DNA from: Frondihabitans peucedani
Lineage (GTDB): Bacteria; Actinomycetota; Actinomycetes; Actinomycetales; Microbacteriaceae
NCBI RefSeq assembly: GCF_039537585.1
Contig: NZ_BAABAU010000006.1
Span: forward strand, 1-51,763
Reading direction: 5' to 3'
Length of the DNA stretch: 51,763 nt
Part shown: positions 41,009 to 49,076 of the stretch, one piece after another
How the letters are laid out: each line of letters starts with the position of its first letter
Position numbering within the stretch: position 1 is the stretch's first letter
The notes under the pieces: model-generated
What the model was told of the DNA's origin: nothing
The model's database searches: none
What the model saw: only the letters and a program-made list of their open reading frames with translations
Program-made: the position numbers and the translations under genes

Positions 41009-42196
41009 ATGGCGCTGAGCATCGCGATCGACCACCAGAGAGTGCCCGGGCTCCCCGAGCCGCACGAGCCGTTCGAGGGCGTGCAGCGCATCGCCGTCCT
41101 CCGCGGCGGCGGCCTCGGCGACCTCGTCTTCGCGCTCCCCGCGATCGCAGCCCTCCGCGCCGCGTACCCGGACGCCGAGGTCACGCTCCTCGGCTCGCCG
41201 TCGCACCGCGCCCTGCTCGCCGGCCGCGGCCTGGTCGACGACGTCGTCGACCTGCCCGCCGTCCCCGGCGTCGGGAGCCCGACCGCCGAGCCCGCCGACG
41301 ACGACACCGTCGAGCGGTTCTTCGCCGGGCAGCGGGCCCGCGGGTACGACCTCGCCGTGCAGGTCCACGGCGGCGGCCGGAACTCGAACCCGTTCCTCCT
41401 CCGGCTCGGCGCCCGCCACACGGTCGGCACGCGCACCCCGGACGCCGTCGACCTCGAGCGCTCGATGCCGTACGTCTACTACCAGCACGAGGTGCTCCGC
41501 GCCCTCGAGGTCGTCGCGCTCGCCGGAGCCGTCGCGGCCTCGGGCGGGCCGCTCCTGTCGCCGTCCGACGACGAGCGGGCCGCAGCGCTGTCCGTCCTTC
41601 CCGCAGCCGGCGACGGCTCGCCGCTCGTCGTCGTCCACCCCGGAGCCTCCGACCCCAGGCGCCGCTGGCCCGCGTCGAGGTTCGCCGAGACCGTGGCGGC
41701 ACTCGCGGCCGACGGGTGCCGCGTGGCCGTGGTCGGCGGCGAGGAGGATCGCGCCGACGCCGAGCGGATCGTCGAGCAAGCCCGGGAGCGGATCGCAGGA
41801 TCCCGCGTGGCCGACCCGGAGGCGATCGTCGCGCTCGCGGGCGAGGTGGGTCTGACCGTCCTGCTCGGCGTCCTCGAGAGCGCCGACGTGGTCATCGGCA
41901 ACGACTCCGGCCCGCGCCACCTCGCCGAGGCCGTCGGCGCCCGCACCAGCTCGGTGTTCTGGTACGGCAACGTCATCAATGCCGCCCCGCTCGGCCGCAC
42001 CGACCACCGCGTGGCGATCGCGCACCGCACCACCTGCCCGGTCTGCGGCGTCGACATCAGCCAGGTCGGCTGGACCGCCGAGCGCTGCCAGCACGACGAC
42101 TCGGTCGTCGCCGACGTGACGGTCGACGAGGTGCTGGCGAACACGCGCGAGCTGCTGGGCCGGGCCGACGCAGCGGGGCCGGCGCCGTCAGCCTGA
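41009..42196 (+). CDS. Family 9 (heptosyltransferase-like) glycosyltransferase
   Basis: A 395-residue GT-B enzyme of family 9. RIAVLRGGGLGDLVFALPAIAALRAAYPDAEVTLLGS (about 28-63) is the WaaF/WaaC-type N-terminal motif, VVVHPGASDPRRRWPASRFAE (near 210) the central GT9 motif and ADVVIGNDSGPRHLAEAVGA (near 305) the nucleotide-binding end. A Cys-rich loop CPVCGVDISQ near 354 is unusual and could bind a metal. ATG 41009 follows AGAGAGGACGCCC; a longer frame to 40955 is possible. It stands alone on the plus strand amid the heptose genes. Confidence 0.84.
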   Translation: MALSIAIDHQRVPGLPEPHEPFEGVQRIAVLRGGGLGDLVFALPAIAALRAAYPDAEVTLLGSPSHRALLAGRGLVDDVVDLPAVPGVGSPTAEPADDDTVERFFAGQRARGYDLAVQVHGGGRNSNPFLLRLGARHTVGTRTPDAVDLERSMPYVYYQHEVLRALEVVALAGAVAASGGPLLSPSDDERAAALSVLPAAGDGSPLVVVHPGASDPRRRWPASRFAETVAALAADGCRVAVVGGEEDRADAERIVEQARERIAGSRVADPEAIVALAGEVGLTVLLGVLESADVVIGNDSGPRHLAEAVGARTSSVFWYGNVINAAPLGRTDHRVAIAHRTTCPVCGVDISQVGWTAERCQHDDSVVADVTVDEVLANTRELLGRADAAGPAPSA

Positions 42197-42231
42197 GCTG
42201 ACCACGCCGGCCCCTCCGGGCGGAGTGCCGA

Positions 42232-42948
42232 TCAGGGCCAGGAGTCCTCTTCGGGGTGCGTCACGACGAGCTCGCGGATCTCGCTGGTCGGCGGCATGGT
42301 CAGGGCGAAGACGACGGCGCGGGCGACGTCGGCCGGATCCTGCAGTCGGGAGTCGTCCTTCGGCTTGTACTGCTCGTCGCGCTCGTCGAAGAAGCGGGTC
42401 TTCATGCCCGAGGGGATGAGGGTCGTCACGCGGACGACGCCCTTCAGCTCGGCCGCGAGCGAGCGGGTGAAGCCGACGACGCCGAACTTCGACGCGCAGT
42501 AGGCCGTGGCGTCGCCGACGGCCTTGATGCCGAGCGACGAGGCGACGGTGACGACCTTGCCGTGCGACTCCTTGAGGTGCGGGAGCGCGGCGCGGACCGT
42601 CGACACGGTGCCGAAGAGGTTGACGCCGACGATGTGCTCCCACTGGTCGGTGGTCAGGCCGTCGAGCGGTGCCGGCTTGTCGATGCCGGCGGCGGTCACG
42701 ACCGCGTCGAGCCCGCCTGCGGCCTCTGCCGCCGCCGCCACCGCGCGGTCGACGGCGCCCGAGTCGCTCACGTCGACCTGGTAGGCGTCGTCCGATCCGA
42801 GCGACGACACGTCGAGGTCGAGGACGATCGCTCGGCCGCCCGCCTCGGTGACCGCGATCGCGATCGCGCGTCCGAGGCCGGAGGCGCCTCCGGTGATGAG
42901 CACGCGACCGGGGGAGGTCGGGGTGCGCTCTGCTGGAGAGTCGGTCAT
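42232..42948 (-). CDS. Short-chain dehydrogenase/reductase
   Basis: A 238-residue SDR. It has VLITGGASGLGRAIA (cofactor motif, near 16), VVTAAGID in place of NNAG, TVASSLGIK (catalytic Ser) and YCASKFG (Tyr-x3-Lys). It lies 17 bases after the second HldE-type gene, with a GAAAGGAAACCC ribosome site, as the last gene of the heptose operon. Classic HldD is a longer extended SDR, so this is not a standard epimerase; it may reduce or oxidise a sugar intermediate. Confidence 0.82.
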   Translation of the reverse strand: MTDSPAERTPTSPGRVLITGGASGLGRAIAIAVTEAGGRAIVLDLDVSSLGSDDAYQVDVSDSGAVDRAVAAAAEAAGGLDAVVTAAGIDKPAPLDGLTTDQWEHIVGVNLFGTVSTVRAALPHLKESHGKVVTVASSLGIKAVGDATAYCASKFGVVGFTRSLAAELKGVVRVTTLIPSGMKTRFFDERDEQYKPKDDSRLQDPADVARAVVFALTMPPTSEIRELVVTHPEEDSWP

Positions 42949-42965
42949 GGGTTTCCTTTCGGTGG

Positions 42966-44324
42966 TCAACCGACCTTGGCGAGAGCCGAGGCCAGGTGGG
43001 TGGTGGATCGTCCGGGATGGAACGGGACGGTCACGGTGCGTCCGCCCCAGGACGCGACGAGGGACGCCTCGGGGAGGGAGGCGGCGTCGTAGTCGCCGCC
43101 CTTCACCCAGACGTCGGGGCGGATCCGGTCGAGGATGGCGTGCGGGGTGTCTTCCCCGAAGACGGCGACCCCGTCGACGCACTCGAGGGCGCCGAGGAGG
43201 TCGACGCGGTCCTCCTCGCGCATGATCGGTCGCTCCGGCCCCTTGAGCCGGGTGACCGACTCGTCGGAGTTGACCACGACGATCAGGCAGTCGCCGAGCT
43301 CGCGCGCGGCGGCGAGCGTCTTGGCGTGGCCGGCGTGCAGGAGGTCGAAGCAGCCGCCGGTGGCGACCACGCGGCCGCCGCGCGCCCGGACGGCCTCGGC
43401 CACCGCGAACGCGTCCGGGATCCGGAGCGGCACGGGAGGCCGGGCCGGCTCGGAGCCGTCGACGAGCGACGACCAGGGGAGCGAGCCGACGCCTCCCGCG
43501 GCCAGGAAGGTCGCGGCATCCTGCGTGCCCCGCTCGAGAGCGGCCGCCGCGTCGGCGCCAGCGGCGAACGCGATCGCGACGGAGGCGGCGAGGCGGTCGC
43601 CGGCGCCGCACGGGTCGGCTGCCTCGACGGCGGTGACGGCCAGCTGCTTCTCGACGCCGTCGCCGGTCGCGAGGACGGCGCCCCGCGAGCCCTGGGTGAC
43701 GGCGACGCTGCGGGCGTTCCAGAGCGTCCGGAGCGTGGCGGCGGCCCCCTCGGCGGAGCCGGCGAAGCGCTGTGCCTCCGAGTCGTTCGGGGTGACCATC
43801 CAGCAGCCGTCGACCGGGGTCTCGCCGCGGGGGTGAGGGTCCCAGATCACCGGCGACTCGACGGCCTTCGCAGCCAGGGTCTCGCGGAGGGCCTCGTTGC
43901 GCAGAAGGCCGCGGCCGTAGTCGGCCACGATGACGGCGTCGGCGCGCAGGATCGCGGCCAGCATCTCGGGCGTGACGCTCGGCCGCGACGGAGTGCCGCA
44001 GTTCTCGTCCACCCGGACCACGGCGTGCGACCCGGCGCGCACCCGCGTCTTCACCGGGGTGCCCTGGTTGAGGCGCCCTGCGACGACGGCCAGGGGGCCG
44101 AGGGTGGCGCGGAGCTCGGCTGCGGGGTCGTCGTCGGCGAGAGCGGTCACGAGGGTGACCTCCTCGCCGTCCATCGCGAGGAACGCGGCCACGAGTCCGG
44201 CGCCTCCCGGCCGGACCGACCGCCCCTCGACGTCGACGACGGGGACGGGCGCGTCCGGGCTGAGCCGCGTCGCGCTGCCGGACAGGTCGACGTCGAGCAG
44301 CACGTCTCCGACGACGGCGATCAC
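42966..44324 (-). CDS. hldE: HldE-type bifunctional kinase/adenylyltransferase, copy 2
   Basis: A 452-residue fusion. The kinase half begins IAVVGDVLLDVDLSGSATRLSPDAPVPVVDVE, has GGAGLVAAFLAMDG and the catalytic DPCGAGDRLAASVAIA (near 238). The adenylyltransferase half has ATGGCFDLLHAGHAKTL (HxGH, near 325), LKGPERPIMREEDRVDLL and WVKGGDYD. It is shorter than copy 1 and, since it is coupled to gmhA (ATGA overlap), is the better candidate for ADP-heptose synthesis. Two diverged copies may act on different heptose phosphates. Confidence 0.86.
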   Translation of the reverse strand: MIAVVGDVLLDVDLSGSATRLSPDAPVPVVDVEGRSVRPGGAGLVAAFLAMDGEEVTLVTALADDDPAAELRATLGPLAVVAGRLNQGTPVKTRVRAGSHAVVRVDENCGTPSRPSVTPEMLAAILRADAVIVADYGRGLLRNEALRETLAAKAVESPVIWDPHPRGETPVDGCWMVTPNDSEAQRFAGSAEGAAATLRTLWNARSVAVTQGSRGAVLATGDGVEKQLAVTAVEAADPCGAGDRLAASVAIAFAAGADAAAALERGTQDAATFLAAGGVGSLPWSSLVDGSEPARPPVPLRIPDAFAVAEAVRARGGRVVATGGCFDLLHAGHAKTLAAARELGDCLIVVVNSDESVTRLKGPERPIMREEDRVDLLGALECVDGVAVFGEDTPHAILDRIRPDVWVKGGDYDAASLPEASLVASWGGRTVTVPFHPGRSTTHLASALAKVG

Positions 44325-45028
44325 AGGGCGCCGCCCGAGGCCTCGGGGGAGGTGGCGGAGGAGCCCGCGTGCCCGGGAGCACGCCGGTCGGGGCCCTCGA
44401 TGCAGCGCCGCTCGATCTCCTCGTCGAACACCAGGCAGAGCGAGTGCACGGCGACCAGCTGGCCCTCCTGCACGTTCGACGACGCGCCCGGCAGGGCGAT
44501 GACGTCGTCGACCAGGGAGGCGAGCGGGTTCGGCGTCGGGCCGGTCAGCGCCCAGGTCGTCATGCCGATCGAGGACGCGGCCTTCGCCGCCTCGAGGAGG
44601 TTTCCGCTGGCGCCGGAGGTCGATAGGAGCAGCAGGACGTCACCCGCCCGCCCGTGTGCCAGGACCTGCCGCGCGAAGACCTGGTCGAAGCCGTAGTCGT
44701 TGCCGATCGCGGTCACGGCGCTCGTCTCCGAGTGGAGGGCGACGGCCGAGAAGGCAGGGCGATCGGCCTGGAAGCGTCCGACGAACTCGCTGGTGAGGTG
44801 TTGCGCCTCGGCGGCGGAGCCCCCGTTGCCCGCGGCGAGCAGGCGGTGGCCGGCCGAGAGGCGGTCGGCCAGCGTCTCCGCCCAGGAGCGGAGGCGGCCG
44901 GCCTGCGCGTCGAGGGCCTGGAGCACCGCGCCGAGCGACGCGATGTGCTCGCTGATGGTGCCGGTCGAGGGCTCCGTCGCGGCCTGCGTCGTCGTCCTGG
45001 TGCCGGCGGCGGTCTGCGTGATCGTCAT
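44321..45028 (-). CDS. gmhA: Sedoheptulose 7-phosphate isomerase-like SIS protein (GmhA)
   Basis: A 235-residue SIS-domain protein. GNGGSAAEAQHLTSEFVGRF (near 67-88), SAVTAIGNDYGFDQVFARQV, LLLLSTSGASGNLLEAAKAA and the C-terminal LVAVHSLCLVFDEEIE match GmhA, which turns sedoheptulose 7-phosphate into D-glycero-D-manno-heptose 7-phosphate, first step of heptose-nucleotide synthesis. The N-terminal 20 and C-terminal 25 residues are low-complexity extensions. Start and stop overlap the neighbouring GT4 and HldE-type genes by four bases. Confidence 0.88.
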   Translation of the reverse strand: MTITQTAAGTRTTTQAATEPSTGTISEHIASLGAVLQALDAQAGRLRSWAETLADRLSAGHRLLAAGNGGSAAEAQHLTSEFVGRFQADRPAFSAVALHSETSAVTAIGNDYGFDQVFARQVLAHGRAGDVLLLLSTSGASGNLLEAAKAASSIGMTTWALTGPTPNPLASLVDDVIALPGASSNVQEGQLVAVHSLCLVFDEEIERRCIEGPDRRAPGHAGSSATSPEASGGAL

Positions 45029-46287
45029 CGGACCGATCCCTTGGCTCGGGTGGGAGCGCCCTGACTGGCGCTCACCGCGTTCGTGTAGAGAGAGGCGGTC
45101 CGCGAGGCGATGCGGTCCCAGGAGTAGCGCGAGCGGGCCCGCGATGCGCCGGCGCGGCCGAACGCCGCACCGGTGTCGGGGGAGTCCAGGATGCCCGCCA
45201 CGGCCGAGGCGATCGCCTCCGGGTCCCGAGGCGGCACGCTCCGACCGGTCACCCCGTCGACGACGGTGTCGATGAGCCCGCCGACGGTGGCCGCGACCAC
45301 GGGGACGGCGCAGGCCATCGCCTCGAGCGGCACGATCCCGAACGGCTCGTACCAGGGGGCGCAGATGACGGCGTCCAGGGAGCGGAGGACGCGGGGGAGC
45401 TCCTGCTGGTCGAGGCGGCCCCGGAGGTGCACGCGGTCGGCGACGCCCAGCTCGTCCGCGAGGGCGAGGAGGGTCCTGGCGGTCTCATCGTCCTCGAGGT
45501 GGTCGGCGGCGGGACCGCCGACGACGAGGAGCTCGACGTCGCGGCCCTCCTCGACGAGCTGCGCCAGCGCGGAGATGGCGAGCCCGTGGCCCTTGCGAGG
45601 CACGAGCCTGCCGATCGTCGCGATGCGGTGCGGGCGGGCGCGCTCCTCGACGGGGCCGTCCGGCTGGAACACCGCGGTGTCGACGCCGCAGGGCGCGATG
45701 GCGATCTTGTCGGCGTCGACGCCCATGCTGCGGAGCTCGAACACCTCGTCGGAGCAGGTGGCGATGACGAGGTCCGACGACCTGCCGACCGACGGCTCGA
45801 GGTACTCGCGCTCGCCGGGGCTCGTGTCCTGCGCGCCCTGGTGGCGGCGCTTCACCTGCCCGAGGGCGTGGAATGTCTGGACGTGCGGGATCGGCGACCG
45901 CCCGCCGCGCGCCTTGAGCGAGGGCCGCGAGACCGCGTCGGCAGCGGCGAGGCCCGACATCCAGAAGTGGGCGTGGACGACGTCCGGGCGGTCGGCGAGG
46001 AAGGCGCGCTCGAGGCCGTCGGCGAGGGCCGGCATGAAGGGGAGCAGGTCGTCCTTCGGGATCGTCTCCGCCGGGCCCGCGTCGAGGTGGACGACCTCGA
46101 CGCCGGACGGCATGACGACGCTCTCCGGCAGCTCCGGGTCGTCGCGCCGCGTGTACACGACGACGTCGTGCCCGCGGCGGACGAGGGCGGCCGACAGCTG
46201 CGCCACGTGGACGTTCTGCCCGCCTGCGTCTACTCCGCCGAGCGTCGCCAGCGGGCTGGCGTGCTCCGAGACCATCGCGATCCTCAT
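45025..46287 (-). CDS. Family 4 glycosyltransferase
   Basis: A 420-residue GT-B enzyme. It begins RIAMVSEHASPLATLGGVDAGGQNVHVAQL, typical of GT4 enzymes related to sucrose synthase and MshA. VVHAHFWMSG, ATIGRLVPRKGHGLAI (near 217) and CAPWYEPFGIVPLEAMACAVPVVA, with the E-x7-E motif (near 310-325), follow. It transfers a sugar from a nucleotide donor, perhaps in the same glycan as the GT9 enzymes. It overlaps both neighbours by four bases. Confidence 0.86.
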   Translation of the reverse strand: MRIAMVSEHASPLATLGGVDAGGQNVHVAQLSAALVRRGHDVVVYTRRDDPELPESVVMPSGVEVVHLDAGPAETIPKDDLLPFMPALADGLERAFLADRPDVVHAHFWMSGLAAADAVSRPSLKARGGRSPIPHVQTFHALGQVKRRHQGAQDTSPGEREYLEPSVGRSSDLVIATCSDEVFELRSMGVDADKIAIAPCGVDTAVFQPDGPVEERARPHRIATIGRLVPRKGHGLAISALAQLVEEGRDVELLVVGGPAADHLEDDETARTLLALADELGVADRVHLRGRLDQQELPRVLRSLDAVICAPWYEPFGIVPLEAMACAVPVVAATVGGLIDTVVDGVTGRSVPPRDPEAIASAVAGILDSPDTGAAFGRAGASRARSRYSWDRIASRTASLYTNAVSASQGAPTRAKGSVR

Positions 46288-47351
46288 GATGCCGTCGTCC
46301 TCTCGTACGGTGTCGGGTGGTTCTCTTCCGGGTCGTGCCGGATGCTCCGGGCGAGCCCCGCCCCCTCGGCGGCCTCGGCGGCGGTGGCGCCCCCGACGAC
46401 GTTCGCGAGGACCGCGTCCCAGTCGGCCAGGAAGCGGCTCAGGCCGTACCGGCGGAGCGCGTGGGCCCTCGCGATCCTGCCTGCCGCTCTCGCCTCGTCG
46501 GGGTCGTGCACCAGCCGGCGCGCGGTCGACGCCAGCACTCCCAGGTCGGTCGACACGGCACCCGCCCCGGGCGGCACGGCGTGGAACGCCTCGGTGGTGG
46601 CCAGGGCGATCACGGGCATCCCGAGGTGCATGGCCTCGATGAGCGAGAGGCCGAGCGATGTCCAGCGGATCGGGTGCAGGTAGACGCGGCGTCGGGCGAG
46701 GCTCTCGTGCAGCCTCCTCGTCGGCAGGTCGCCTTCGACCGCCAGGCGGTCCTCGCCGAGCCCGAGGGCCTCCCCGAGTCCGTCGGCGTTCATGCCGTAG
46801 ACGTCGATCGGCGCCGCGTCGGCGAACGCCGGCAGGAGGTCGGATCCGGTCACGCGCCAGCGGCGCACCGGGTCGTTGACGACGACGCCGAAGCGCGGCA
46901 GCTCGCCGGTGTAGAGCTCGCCCGGGTCGACGACGCCGTGCTCGATGACGGTGGTCGGTGCGCGGCCGCAGTCCCAGAACAGCGAGTTGAAGGGCGTGAC
47001 GTGGGCGACCAGGATGTCGTCGCGCTCAGACAGGGGGTGCACCGAGTTCGGGACGTCGCGCCGCGGGGTGTTGTGCTCGACGAAGACGGCGGGGACGTCG
47101 CGGCCGAGGCGGCGGCCGAGCAGCTCCTCGGCCTTCTCGAGGTCCTCGGTCCGCTGCAGGACGACGAGGTCGACCCCGGCGTCGCGGAGGTCCTCCGGCG
47201 CGATCTCCCGCACCGACTCCGGCCAGTCGCGACCGCCGCGGCCGAGCCCCCAGGGGCCGCCCTCGGGGGTGGTGGGCAGCAGGTACTCGTGCTCGCCGCG
47301 GACGAACGCGTCCGTCCAGCCGCCGTGCACGTGCCAGAGCAGGATCCTCAC
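46284..47351 (-). CDS. GT-B glycosyltransferase (GT4-like)
   Basis: A 355-residue protein from GTG 47351. RILLWHVHGGWTDAFVRGEHEYLLPT opens it; VPAVFVEHNTPRRDVPN (near 95) and the C-terminal VYLHPIRWTSLGLSLIEAMHLGMPVIALATTEA (near 235-265), with the E-A-M-x-x-G-x-P motif, show a GT4-like fold. This type is typical of actinobacterial glycan clusters where it lies between GT9 and GT4 genes. The GTG overlaps the preceding stop (GTGA) and the stop overlaps the GT4 start (ATGA). Confidence 0.78.
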   Translation of the reverse strand: MRILLWHVHGGWTDAFVRGEHEYLLPTTPEGGPWGLGRGGRDWPESVREIAPEDLRDAGVDLVVLQRTEDLEKAEELLGRRLGRDVPAVFVEHNTPRRDVPNSVHPLSERDDILVAHVTPFNSLFWDCGRAPTTVIEHGVVDPGELYTGELPRFGVVVNDPVRRWRVTGSDLLPAFADAAPIDVYGMNADGLGEALGLGEDRLAVEGDLPTRRLHESLARRRVYLHPIRWTSLGLSLIEAMHLGMPVIALATTEAFHAVPPGAGAVSTDLGVLASTARRLVHDPDEARAAGRIARAHALRRYGLSRFLADWDAVLANVVGGATAAEAAEGAGLARSIRHDPEENHPTPYERTTAS

Positions 47352-48406
47352 GAGGCGACTCCTTCTTCGTGGATCAGGGACGGCCGGCCGGCCAGGTCGA
47401 CGACGGCGCGGACGACGTCGTGCTCGGTCACGCCGGCGAGGCAGGGGTGACCCGCGATCGGGCAGTCCCGGGCGCGGCTGCCGCGGCAGGCGGCCCCCTG
47501 GTCGCCGAGCAGGATCGTCGGCGTCCGGTAGGGCGCCCAGCGGATCGCGGGCACCACGGGCGAGAAGAGGCTGACGACGGGCGCTCCGACGGCGGCGGCG
47601 AGGTGGGCGGGCCCGGTGTTGCCCACGACGACGGCCTCCGACTGCGCGAGCACGGTGGCCAGCTGGCCCAGCGAGAGCCGCCCGCCGAGGTCGACGCCGT
47701 CGACTCCGGCGACGCTCGCGGTGAGGCCGGTCTCGGACGGACCGCCCGTCACGACGACGTCGAAGCCGGCGCGAGCGAGAGCGGGGACGCAGGATCGGGC
47801 GCGCTCGGCGGGCCAGGTGCGGGCCTCGACCTGCGCACCGGGGTGCAGCACCACGAAGCGCTCCGGCAGCAGCGCCTGGACGTCCGCGGGCAGCTCCTCG
47901 GCGAGCACGGCGAGGCGTCCGTCGTCGCCCGCGGGCAGCACGTGGCCGGCGGCACGGGCGATCGCGAGCTGCCGCTCGGGCTCCGGCTGGTCCTCGACGA
48001 GGTCCTCGCCGGGCCGTAGCCGGACGTCGAGGAGGCTCCCGGCGTAGTCGGTCGACGCGCCGGTGATGCGCGAGACCCCGGCCAGCCGGAGGAGCAGCGC
48101 CAGCGGCAGCGGCGACTGGTGGAACGAGCTCAGGATCACGGCCTCGTCGGGCGCCCACTCGCGGAGCAGGCCGGCCAGGCTCTCGACGTGCTCGGGCGTC
48201 GCGGCAGGCGCAGGATCGACGATCCACGGTGCCGACCAGGTCAGCACGCGATCGACGCCAGGCAGGAGTCGGCCGGCCGCCGCACCCTCGGGCGAGCAGA
48301 GCAGGGCGACCTCGGCGCCGGGGGTCGCCGCCACCGCGCGGATCGCCGGGCCTGAGACGAGCACGTCGCCGACGCTGTCGAGTCGAGCCACCAGGATCCG
48401 GGTCAC
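47348..48406 (-). CDS. Family 9 (heptosyltransferase-like) glycosyltransferase
   Basis: A 352-residue GT9 enzyme from GTG 48406. ILVARLDSVGDVLVSGPAIRAVAA (residues 4-27) is the WaaF-like start; FVVLHPGAQVEARTWPAE (near 189) and AVVVGNTGPAHLAAAVGAPVVSLFSPVVPA (near 267) match heptosyltransferases. A C-terminal Cys cluster (GAACRGSRARDCPIAGHPCLAG) is common in actinobacterial members. It overlaps the GmhB-type gene by four bases, part of a seven-gene set. Confidence 0.86.
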   Translation of the reverse strand: MTRILVARLDSVGDVLVSGPAIRAVAATPGAEVALLCSPEGAAAGRLLPGVDRVLTWSAPWIVDPAPAATPEHVESLAGLLREWAPDEAVILSSFHQSPLPLALLLRLAGVSRITGASTDYAGSLLDVRLRPGEDLVEDQPEPERQLAIARAAGHVLPAGDDGRLAVLAEELPADVQALLPERFVVLHPGAQVEARTWPAERARSCVPALARAGFDVVVTGGPSETGLTASVAGVDGVDLGGRLSLGQLATVLAQSEAVVVGNTGPAHLAAAVGAPVVSLFSPVVPAIRWAPYRTPTILLGDQGAACRGSRARDCPIAGHPCLAGVTEHDVVRAVVDLAGRPSLIHEEGVAS

Positions 48407-48966
48407 CGGGCTACCTCGACGGCGTCGAGCAGCTCCAGCGCGCGCTCGACGGCGGCCTCGAGATCCGGGGCGACGAGGGAGGCGGCGTCGACCTCGGCCG
48501 CGCGGGTGGCGGAGGTGGGGACGAGGATGCCGCGGGATCCTGCGCTCTCGGCGGCGGTCACGTCGGAGCCGATGTCGCCGATCAGGACGACGCGGTCCGC
48601 CTCCACGCCGAAGAAGCGCTGCGCCTGGAGCACGAGGCCCGGCGCGGGCTTGCGGCAGTCGCAGCCCTCGTCGCGGCCGTGCGGGCAGACGAACCAGGCA
48701 TCGAAGGGCCCGATCAGCTCGTCGACCCGGGAGTTCACGGCGTCGACCTCGGCCCTGGTCGCCCGGCCGTCGCCGATCATGCCCTGGTTCGTCGCGACTC
48801 CGACTCCGAACCCGGCGGCCCGGACACGCCGGACCGCCCGGGCTGCGCCCTCCACCGGGGCGACGAGAGCCGGATCCCGGTTGTAGGGCACGTCGTGCAC
48901 GAGGGTGCCGTCCCGATCGAACAGGACGACCCCCTGCGGCGCGACGGAGAAGGAGGAGAAGGTCAT
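48403..48966 (-). CDS. gmhB: D-glycero-D-manno-heptose 1,7-bisphosphate phosphatase-like HAD protein (GmhB)
   Basis: A 187-residue HAD-IIIA phosphatase. VVLFDRDGTLVHDVPYNRDP (residues 13-32) has the nucleophile and acid Asp pair; VATNQGMIGDG (near 57) is motif II, and the zinc loop CPHGRDEGCDCRKPAPG (near 93-109) plus LIGDIGSDVTAA (motif IV) are features of GmhB. It removes the C7 phosphate between the two HldE steps. ATG 48966 lies in the divergent region and starts the operon; a longer frame to 49086 would run into the GT9 gene on the other strand. Confidence 0.87.
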   Translation of the reverse strand: MTFSSFSVAPQGVVLFDRDGTLVHDVPYNRDPALVAPVEGAARAVRRVRAAGFGVGVATNQGMIGDGRATRAEVDAVNSRVDELIGPFDAWFVCPHGRDEGCDCRKPAPGLVLQAQRFFGVEADRVVLIGDIGSDVTAAESAGSRGILVPTSATRAAEVDAASLVAPDLEAAVERALELLDAVEVAR

Positions 48967-49076
48967 ACAGGCGCTGTTCCCACAGGCGCTTCTTCTCAAA
49001 CCCCTCGAGGGCTCCCGAGGGTCCCGGAGGGTCCCGAAGCGCAGATCCGGGCCCGATGTCGGCGGCTGCTGGCACC

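Noticed and set aside
49010-49045. Short GGGTCCC-type repeats before the GT9 gene
   Set aside because: Only two to three imperfect units in GC-rich DNA; could be chance and no role is evident.
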